Assembly (NCBI GenBank): GCA_002844335.1
Contig: CP019154.1
Span: forward strand, 1,302,001-1,366,000
DNA: 64,000 nucleotides
Origin: Haloarcula taiwanensis
GTDB taxonomy: Archaea > Halobacteriota > Halobacteria > Halobacteriales > Haloarculaceae
Reading direction: 5' to 3'
The notes under the pieces are model-generated. The model worked only from the letters and a program-made list of their open reading frames with translations. It ran no database searches and was not told the DNA's origin. Position numbers and translations under genes: made by a program. This document shows, in pieces, positions 58,566-64,000 of this stretch (position 1 is its first letter; each line of letters opens with the position of its first letter).

Positions 58566-59126
58566 ATGGATCTTCAGGCTCGGTATCGCGTGCCAGCACT
58601 CACTGGCCTGTTGACGGTCGTGTCGCTCGCGCTCGTGTTTGGGGCCGTTCTCGGGGCGATTCCCCGGTCGGCTCTCCCCGCTGCGCCCGCGAGCGTGCTC
58701 GGGGCAATCCCTCACGCCAACGCTGTGGTCAGCGCCCTCGCTATCGGCACAATCGTCGGTGGCGTTCGAGCAATCCGGCGTGGCAACGTCTCCCGACACC
58801 GGAAGCTGATGCTCTCCTCGTTTGGCCTGTTCGCCCTGTTTCTCGTGCTGTATCTCTATCGGATAACGCTCGAAGGGCCAACGGACTTCACCGGTCCGTC
58901 GGTCGTCGAGACGTACTTCTACCTGCCGTTTCTCGCCGTCCACATCCTGCTTGCCATCATCGCTATCCCGGCGGTGTACTACGTCCTGCTGCTGGCCTAC
59001 ACGTACCCCGTCTCGGAACTGCCGTCGACGAACCACCCGCGGGCCGGAAAGCTGGCCGCGGGGCTGTGGCTGATCTCGTTCTCGATGGGTATCGCCGTCT
59101 ACGCGATGCTGTACCTGATCTGGTGA
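58566..59126 (+). CDS. DUF420-like integral membrane protein
   Basis: The 186-residue protein has five helices with conserved histidines: 'GAIPHANAVVSALAIGTIVG', 'NVSRHRKLMLSSFGLFALFL' and 'YLPFLAVHILLAIIAIPAVY', 'LPSTNHPRAGKLAAGLWLIS'. This His set, in particular 'H-x2-N' and 'HxxLM', marks the DUF420 family, related to haem-copper oxidase assembly (CtaM/YozB-type). No oxidase genes are in this window. Role in haem-copper oxidase maturation is inferred from the family only. Confidence 0.85.
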   Translation: MDLQARYRVPALTGLLTVVSLALVFGAVLGAIPRSALPAAPASVLGAIPHANAVVSALAIGTIVGGVRAIRRGNVSRHRKLMLSSFGLFALFLVLYLYRITLEGPTDFTGPSVVETYFYLPFLAVHILLAIIAIPAVYYVLLLAYTYPVSELPSTNHPRAGKLAAGLWLISFSMGIAVYAMLYLIW

Positions 59127-59129
59127 AGA

Positions 59130-59687
59130 CTAGCGCTCCGCTCTGAGCAGGCCGAACCACAACATGTCTCGCCACGCGCCGTCGAGATACCACTCCGCCC
59201 GGTGCGTGCCTTCTTTGCTGAATCCCAGTCGGTCGACCACTGCGACGGAACGGTCGTTCCCGCCAACAATCTTCGCCGACCACTTCCGGAGCGCTCGCTG
59301 GTCGAAGCCATACTGGACCAGTCTGCCCGCTGCCTCGGTGGCGTACCCCTGGCCCCAGGCATCCGGGTCGAGCCAGTAGGCCAGTTCGGCTGTGCCCCGC
59401 TCTGGGTCGTGGTCGGTCATGGCGACGAGTCCGACCGGCTCGGTTCGGTCCTCGACCCGTCCGGGACTTCCGTCCGGGTCGATACAGACCAGTAGATGGA
59501 CCGAGTCCTCGTCGGACAGCGTCTCCTCGTAGTAGGACTCCATCTGGTCGGTGGTCGGTGGGCGGGCGTACGTCCCCAGCCCCCAGACCTTCTCGTCGTG
59601 AAACACGCGCTGTATCCAGTCGAGGTCATCCCGCTCCGGGGACCGGAGGGCAGTTCGGTCAGTTGCGAGGAAGGACGGCCCTGGCAT
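59130..59687 (-). CDS. GNAT N-acetyltransferase, RimJ/RimL type (third paralogue)
   Basis: The 185-residue protein begins 'MPGPSFLATDRTALRSPERD', the same start as the tandem pair at 15365 and 15939, and has 'LAYWLDPDAWGQGYATEAAG' for CoA binding and 'DRSVAVVDRLGFSKEG'. It is more divergent than the tandem pair. An inserted loop (~75-90, 'DPDGSPGRVEDR') distinguishes it. ATG 59687 is chosen by alignment with the paralogues. Convergent with the DUF420-like gene (3 nt between stops). Confidence 0.88.
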   Translation of the reverse strand: MPGPSFLATDRTALRSPERDDLDWIQRVFHDEKVWGLGTYARPPTTDQMESYYEETLSDEDSVHLLVCIDPDGSPGRVEDRTEPVGLVAMTDHDPERGTAELAYWLDPDAWGQGYATEAAGRLVQYGFDQRALRKWSAKIVGGNDRSVAVVDRLGFSKEGTHRAEWYLDGAWRDMLWFGLLRAER

Positions 59688-59743
59688 GCGTGAGTCCTTG
59701 CTCGGACTGCGCAAAAATGTGGTGCCAGTCTGCACCGACGACG

Positions 59744-61186
59744 CTAGTCGTCAGCCGGCCTCGATTGCGTCCCGATATCGGGGCGGGCAACGTCGCGGTC
59801 CGTCGCCTCGCCCTCGATGTCGTAGGGGTATTCGCCGGTGACACAGCCGAGACAGAGGTCAGTTTGGCTCTTGTCAAGCGTCTCTGCGATGGCGTCGATG
59901 GAGAGATACGACAGCGAGTCCGCCTCGATTTCGCTGCGGATCTCGTCGACGGACTGGTTCCCGGCGATGAGTTCGTCCCGTGAGGCCATGTCGATGCCCA
60001 TGTAACAGGGCGCGACGATGGGCGGCGCTCCGATTCGGACGTGGACCTCCTCGGCCCCGGCGTCTTTCAGCAATTGGATCAGTTGCGTCGAGGTGGTCCC
60101 GCGGACGATAGAGTCGTCGATGATGGTGACGCTTTTGCCCTCGATAGTCGACTTGATGGGGTTGAGCTTCAGCCGGACGGCCCGCTCGCGCTCGTCCTGG
60201 GTCGGCATGATGAACGTGCGGCCGACGTACCGGTTTTTCATCAGCCCTTCAGCGAATTCGATGTCCGAACCGTCGTCCTGTGCGGCTTCGGCGTATCCGG
60301 AGGCGAACGCACGTCCGGAGTCAGGCACCGGCAACACCACGTCCGATTCGACGCCGGACTCTTCCCAGAGTTTCCGGCCTAGTTCGCGCCGGACCTCGTA
60401 AACGAGGTTCTCGTCGATGGTCGAGTCCGGTCGCGCGAAGTAGACGTGTTCGAAGAAACAGTGGGCCGTGTTCTCGGGCTGGATTAGCTGGTAAGTGTCG
60501 TAGCCGGTCCCGTCGGCGTGCAGGACGACGAGCTCGCCGGGCTTGACATCCCGGATCAGTTCGCCGTCGAGCGTGTCGATGGCGGCCGACTCGGAGGCGA
60601 GGACGTAGCCGTCCTCGAGTTCGCCGATACACAGCGGCCGGTTGCCCTGCGGGTCGCGCACACCGAGCACCGTCTCGTCGTGCATGATGGTCAGTGAGTA
60701 CGACCCGTGGATACGGTTCATCGTCCGCTTGACGGCCCGGACCAGGTCCTCCTCCAAGAGATTACGCGCGAGGTCGTGGGCGATGACCTCGGTGTCGCCG
60801 TCGGACGTGAAGGCGTGGCCGAGGTCGGCCAGTTCGTCGCCGATTTCGTCGGCGTTGACGAGGTTCCCGTTGTGCGAGAGGCCCAGCGACCCCGACTTGA
60901 ACGAAACGGAGAACGGCTGGGCACAGCAGGCGTTGACGCTCCCGGCAGTCGGGTATCGGACGTGGCCGATCCCGTTCGAGCCGTTGAGCGCCTCCAGATC
61001 GCCGGGATCGAAGGCGTCACCAACGAGTCCCATTTCGACGTGGCTGTACTGCTGGAACCCGTCGTGGGTGACGATGCCAGCCGATTCCTGGCCGCGGTGC
61101 TGGAGCGCGTACAAGGAGTAGTAAAGCGGTCGGGCGGCGTCACGGTCCTCCAAAGAGATGCCAACAACGCCGCACTTCTCGTGCAT
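59744..61186 (-). CDS. purF: Amidophosphoribosyltransferase
   Basis: The 480-residue enzyme makes phosphoribosylamine from PRPP and glutamine, the first purine step. The N-terminal 'MHEKCGVVGISLED' holds the nucleophilic Cys5, exposed after loss of a four-residue propeptide. 'SLGLSHNGNLVNADEIGDEL' and 'ALQHRGQESAGIVTHD' are the glutaminase motifs. The PRPP site is 'VTIIDDSIVRGTTSTQLIQL'. Cysteines near the C-terminus (LCLGCVTGEYPYD) fit the Fe-S type. ATG 61186 is set by the Cys position. It follows rpl37e by 14 nt in the lsm-rpl37e-purF unit. Confidence 0.96.
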   Translation of the reverse strand: MHEKCGVVGISLEDRDAARPLYYSLYALQHRGQESAGIVTHDGFQQYSHVEMGLVGDAFDPGDLEALNGSNGIGHVRYPTAGSVNACCAQPFSVSFKSGSLGLSHNGNLVNADEIGDELADLGHAFTSDGDTEVIAHDLARNLLEEDLVRAVKRTMNRIHGSYSLTIMHDETVLGVRDPQGNRPLCIGELEDGYVLASESAAIDTLDGELIRDVKPGELVVLHADGTGYDTYQLIQPENTAHCFFEHVYFARPDSTIDENLVYEVRRELGRKLWEESGVESDVVLPVPDSGRAFASGYAEAAQDDGSDIEFAEGLMKNRYVGRTFIMPTQDERERAVRLKLNPIKSTIEGKSVTIIDDSIVRGTTSTQLIQLLKDAGAEEVHVRIGAPPIVAPCYMGIDMASRDELIAGNQSVDEIRSEIEADSLSYLSIDAIAETLDKSQTDLCLGCVTGEYPYDIEGEATDRDVARPDIGTQSRPADD

Positions 61187-61200
61187 TTGTGTTGAGTGTG

Positions 61201-61374
61201 TTATTCGCCCGCTTTCGACTGCCACTCGTAGTCACGTCGCTTGGCCGACTTGCCGAAACCGCACGACGAGCAGACCTTCTTTTTCGTGTGATACGACTTT
61301 TCACCACACCGTCGGCACTTCGTGTGTGTCGTGGTGTTTTTCTTGCCCTGACTCGGAGTTCCTGCGCCAGTCAT
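61201..61374 (-). CDS. rpl37e: 50S ribosomal protein L37e
   Basis: The 57-residue zinc-ribbon protein has '[20 protein letters not shown]' (C-2x-C-14x-C-2x-C) and a basic C-terminus ('[19 protein letters not shown]'), as in archaeal L37e. Its ATG overlaps the lsm stop by 4 nt (ATGA). Gene order lsm-rpl37e is conserved across archaea. Confidence 0.97.
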
Positions 61375-61553
61375 GGAGTAATTGAGACGACGTTATCGCC
61401 GCGTATAATCGTTGTGTCTTCATCCTCAACGACGAGGTTCATGTGTTGGTCGTAGCCGGTGAGTTCCCCCTCGAACAGCTCGCCACCCTTCAGCTGTACG
61501 GTGACTGTCTCACCGAGGGACGCTTCGAGTACATCCAGCGGTCGTCCACTCAT
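61371..61553 (-). CDS. lsm: LSm (Sm-like) archaeal RNA-binding protein
   Basis: The 60-residue protein has both Sm motifs: Sm1 '[20 protein letters not shown]' with '[10 protein letters not shown]', and Sm2 '[10 protein letters not shown]', very compact with a short loop 4. Such proteins form a heptameric ring binding small RNAs and tRNAs. It is shorter than the ~75-residue bacterial/archaeal norm, as known for haloarchaeal Lsm. It heads the lsm-rpl37e-purF unit. Confidence 0.96.
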
Positions 61554-61626
61554 GTACGGTTTGGATAGTGATGGCCGCTTAAACGTACCGTTTGCGCGAT
61601 GGCACTCCCACCACGGTTCCGATATC

Positions 61627-62685
61627 CTAGACCTCGACGCTAAACGGCGCTCGGTCGGCCGCTCGGACGGCGAAACCAGCCAGCAGGTCCGCGAGCGCGT
61701 CGAGGTCGTCGGGGTCGATAACCTCGACCGGCGTGTGCATATAGCGGTTCGGCAGGCCGACGTTGACCGACGGAATTCCACCCCGCGAGGTGTAGAAGGC
61801 GTCCGCGTCGGTCCCGGTCCGGATGCCCGTCGCCTGCAACTGAATGTCGATGTCCTCCTCTTTACCGGTCTCCCGGAGTGCGTCGACCGCGACCGGATGG
61901 TTCGCGCTCCCGCGAGCGACGACCGGTCCTTCGCCGAGTTCCACACCCGTCGCGGCCTTGCCGGGCGAGCCCGGTGCGTCCGTCGCGTGAGTCACGTCAG
62001 CGGCGATGGCAACGTCAGGCGCGAGGTCGAACCCGACCATCTTTGCACCCTGCACGCCGACCTCCTCTTGTACTGTCGAGACCGCGTAAACCGTCGCGTC
62101 CACATCCGACTCTGCCGCACGGCGAAGGCCCTCAGCGGCCGCCCAGATACCGATGCGGTTGTCCATCCCCCGGGCCGCCAGCCGGCCGTTCTCCAGTTCG
62201 CTCAGCGTCTGGACGAACGTCACCGGGTCGCCACGGTCGACGAGCGATTCCACTTCGTCGCCGTCCGCTGCACCCACGTCCACGTGCTGTTCGGCGATCT
62301 CCGGCACGGAGTCGTCATCCGAGTCCCGGAGGTGAATCGCGGTCTGTCCGACGACGCCCGAGACGGGACCGTCGGCCGTGTGAATGGTGACGTGTTGCCC
62401 GCGCGAGACAGTCTTGTCTGAGCCGCCGATGCGGCCCAGTTTGACGAACCCGTCGTCGGTGAAGTCCCGAACAATGAAGCCGATCTCGTCCCCGTGGCCC
62501 GCGAGCGCGACGGTCGTGTCGCCGCCCTCGACTTTCGCGACAGCGTTCCCGTAGTCGTCCGTTCGAACCTCGTCGGCGAACTCGCTGACGTAGTCGAGCC
62601 ACACCCGCTGGCTGTCGGCCTCGTATCCAGACGGACCGGGCGTTGTCAGAAGGGATTCGAGAAACTCTCGTCGTCGTGTGTCCAT
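61627..62685 (-). CDS. M42-family metallopeptidase (aminopeptidase/endoglucanase-like)
   Basis: The 352-residue enzyme has 'TPGPSGYEADSQRVWLDYVS', metal ligands 'VALAGHGDEIGFIVRDFTDD' (His), 'GRLAARGMDNRIGIWAAAEG' (Asp), catalytic 'YAVSTVQEEVGVQGAKMVG' (Glu-Glu), 'AIAADVTHATDAPGS' (Asp) and 'PNRYMHTPVEVIDPDD' (His). These form the di-metal site of M42 tetrahedral aminopeptidases (TET). An in-frame ATG at 62694 (MSPMDTRRR) is an alternative start. Confidence 0.93.
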   Translation of the reverse strand: MDTRRREFLESLLTTPGPSGYEADSQRVWLDYVSEFADEVRTDDYGNAVAKVEGGDTTVALAGHGDEIGFIVRDFTDDGFVKLGRIGGSDKTVSRGQHVTIHTADGPVSGVVGQTAIHLRDSDDDSVPEIAEQHVDVGAADGDEVESLVDRGDPVTFVQTLSELENGRLAARGMDNRIGIWAAAEGLRRAAESDVDATVYAVSTVQEEVGVQGAKMVGFDLAPDVAIAADVTHATDAPGSPGKAATGVELGEGPVVARGSANHPVAVDALRETGKEEDIDIQLQATGIRTGTDADAFYTSRGGIPSVNVGLPNRYMHTPVEVIDPDDLDALADLLAGFAVRAADRAPFSVEV

Positions 62686-62796
62686 AGGCGACATAGATCC
62701 CCCGTGGTCATGAAAACAGCGGACTGCACACGGATGGGACCGGCTGTCGTAGCCCGGTACCGCCACGGCTAAGAGCCGCGGCGTCGAACTGTCACT

Positions 62797-63075
62797 ATGG
62801 CAGAATTCACCTTCCTGGAAGTACATCTCGACGGTGCGGAGTTCACTGCGAACGCTCCGTTCAGCGCTGGTGACGATGACGACGGCTCAGACAGCACGTC
62901 GTCGTGGTCGCGGACGGACAGATCACGCGACGAAACGGACGCAGAAGGCGGCAGTGGCCCCAGTGTCGCTCGCCTCGCACTCGCGGTACTCGGTGTCGTC
63001 GCAGTTGTCGCGCTCGTGCTGCGCCTGTACCTCGGCGGGTCCGATGACGGTGCTGCTAGCGATGGCGACCTGTAG
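62797..63075 (+). CDS. Small single-helix membrane protein, 92 aa
   Basis: The product has an N-terminal beta-like part 'FTFLEVHLDGAEFTANAPFS', an acidic disordered linker (~25-58) and a C-terminal helix 'LALAVLGVVAVVALVLRLYL'. The N-terminal segment could be a small cytosolic docking module anchored to the membrane. No family recognised; no operon partner is certain, though the metalloprotease gene follows in the same direction. Confidence 0.6.
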   Translation: MAEFTFLEVHLDGAEFTANAPFSAGDDDDGSDSTSSWSRTDRSRDETDAEGGSGPSVARLALAVLGVVAVVALVLRLYLGGSDDGAASDGDL

Positions 63076-63159
63076 CGGATAGGCCCCGCTCCCGAACCGG
63101 ACGCGGGGAGTCGTTTTTACAGGGAGAAGGCCTATTTCCTCCCGCCACATTTCAGACGT

Positions 63160-64000
63160 ATGGGATTATACCACAGTGTACAGGCTGTCGCCGGCGCGAC
63201 CGGCGACGGTCCCATCGACTGGAGTGCTGTCGCCGACGCCGCAAAGGGGGCCACTGACACAGGCGACCTCACCGTCGAGAAGCCTGAACGCGACGGCTAC
63301 GCCACCGACGTTCGGGACGCCAGAGACCGCGTTCGTGAGGTCGGTGAACTCGCCTTTGATCTGCCCGAGACTGTCGAAATCCAGAACCGCCACCACTGGA
63401 TCGACGCCAACGTCGCGACGTTCAGTCGCGTGATGGAGCCGATCGAACAGCAGGCCGAGTACATGCCCGGCATCGCCCGCGTCGTCAACACCGGGTCGAT
63501 GGCCGTTGCATTGTCGTTCCTAGGAAACAACGTTCTTGGCCAGTACGACCCCGTCCTGCTCGCGGACAACGACGCCCACGCGCTGTACTTCGTGCGCCCC
63601 AACATCAACCGGGTCGCCGATCAGTTGAACGTCGAGCGGGACCGCTTTCGCCGCTGGATTGCCTTCCACGAGGTCACGCACGCGGCGGAGTTCGGCGCGG
63701 CCCCGTGGCTCTCGGACCATCTCGAAACGGCGATGGAGGACGCCATCGACAACCTCACCGACGGCAACATCGACCGGACGGCGCTTGGTGAACTCGATAC
63801 GACGATGACCGCCGTCGAGGGGTACGCGGAACTGCTGATGGACCGTGCCTTCGACGACGCGTACGACGACCTGCGGCGGAAAGTCGATCAGCGCCGACAG
63901 GGACGTGGTCCCATCGCGTCGCTTATGCGACGACTGCTCGGTCTCGGGATGAAACGGCAGCAGTACGAACGCGGAAAGGCGTTTTTTGACACAGTCGCAG
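63160..64000 (+). CDS. Zinc-dependent metalloprotease (coenzyme F420 biosynthesis-associated/DUF2342-like), 3' end outside window
   Basis: The frame is open to the last base; 280 codons are visible. The zinc site is 'RRWIAFHEVTHAAEFGAAPW' (HExxH with a downstream acidic residue in 'TMTAVEGYAELLMDRAFDD'). The earlier part includes 'VEIQNRHHWIDANVATFSRV'. The pattern matches the actinobacterial/haloarchaeal family of putative hydrolases often annotated as F420-biosynthesis-associated or DUF2342. Function is not established. A T-rich GTTTTTACA about 45 nt upstream may hold the promoter. Confidence 0.85.
   Translation, partial: MGLYHSVQAVAGATGDGPIDWSAVADAAKGATDTGDLTVEKPERDGYATDVRDARDRVREVGELAFDLPETVEIQNRHHWIDANVATFSRVMEPIEQQAEYMPGIARVVNTGSMAVALSFLGNNVLGQYDPVLLADNDAHALYFVRPNINRVADQLNVERDRFRRWIAFHEVTHAAEFGAAPWLSDHLETAMEDAIDNLTDGNIDRTALGELDTTMTAVEGYAELLMDRAFDDAYDDLRRKVDQRRQGRGPIASLMRRLLGLGMKRQQYERGKAFFDTVA

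Noticed and set aside
1-64000. CRISPR arrays, insertion sequences, rRNA genes
   Set aside because: No regularly spaced repeats, transposase motifs or rRNA-like sequence were seen on either strand.

Overview
This is a gene-dense chromosomal segment of a haloarchaeon (class Halobacteria; gene content and style suggest Haloarcula or a close relative). The base composition is GC-rich. The proteins are very acidic, many genes look leaderless with a TATA-like element about 25-30 nt before the start codon, and several exported proteins carry twin-arginine signals. The set of a halocyanin/cytochrome bc cluster, an intron-containing tRNA-Trp with an internal C/D guide RNA, GHMP-type shikimate kinase, CDC48, Lsm-L37e and type IV pilin is characteristic of haloarchaea. 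No insertion sequence, CRISPR array, rRNA operon or replication origin was seen.

Layout. 1-7.7 kb: end of an iron/siderophore-type binding lipoprotein, DNA photolyase, a two-gene membrane operon, an unrecognised protein, a geranylgeranyl-reductase-like flavoprotein and an NAD-kinase-like protein. 7.3-14 kb: a cytochrome bc complex (split cytochrome b, Rieske protein, halocyanin) embedded among six or seven small haloarchaeal proteins of unknown function, with a 58-residue HTH protein whose promoter contains a perfect palindrome. 14-24 kb: UspA, endonuclease III, two tandem GNAT acetyltransferases, a cysteine-less peroxiredoxin-like protein, PRC-barrel and TrkA-N/DHH proteins, tRNA-Lys followed by copies of its own 3' end, IMP dehydrogenase, zinc-ribbon miniproteins and tRNA-Trp. 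24-32 kb: a frameshifted pilin, beta-carbonic anhydrase, shikimate kinase-chorismate mutase, a membrane gene interrupted by an in-frame stop, TrkA and two TrkH potassium transporters around a frameshifted small gene. 32-36 kb: a probable operon for a Tat-exported PhoX-type phosphatase ending in cohesin-like and dockerin modules, a membrane-anchored cohesin-like protein and an unknown, downstream of a long inverted repeat. 36-49 kb: acyl-CoA dehydrogenases, 3-hydroxyacyl-CoA dehydrogenase, fructose-1,6-bisphosphatase with a possible leader peptide, a large glycosylatable surface protein, glutamate dehydrogenase, a DMT transporter and a RIO/Bud32-like kinase. 48-64 kb: RtcB RNA ligase, a DoxX-type operon with strong Shine-Dalgarno sites, archaetidylserine synthase-type enzyme, a CDC48 operon, a TrmB-effector-like protein divergent from a degenerate sensor kinase, DUF420-type protein, a third GNAT paralogue, lsm-rpl37e-purF, an M42 peptidase and the start of a zinc metalloprotease.

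Functional links: halocyanin, Rieske and cytochrome b subunits form a menaquinol-oxidising branch (PDWY Qo motif). RtcB would ligate the exons of the tRNA-Trp encoded in the same window. Acyl-CoA dehydrogenase and hydroxyacyl-CoA dehydrogenase point to fatty-acid or polyhydroxyalkanoate metabolism. TrkA/TrkH serve the salt-in potassium strategy. The most unusual material is the cohesin/dockerin phosphatase locus, the conserved unknowns around the bc complex, and several regulatory palindromes. All assignments are from reading the sequence; no database search was possible.
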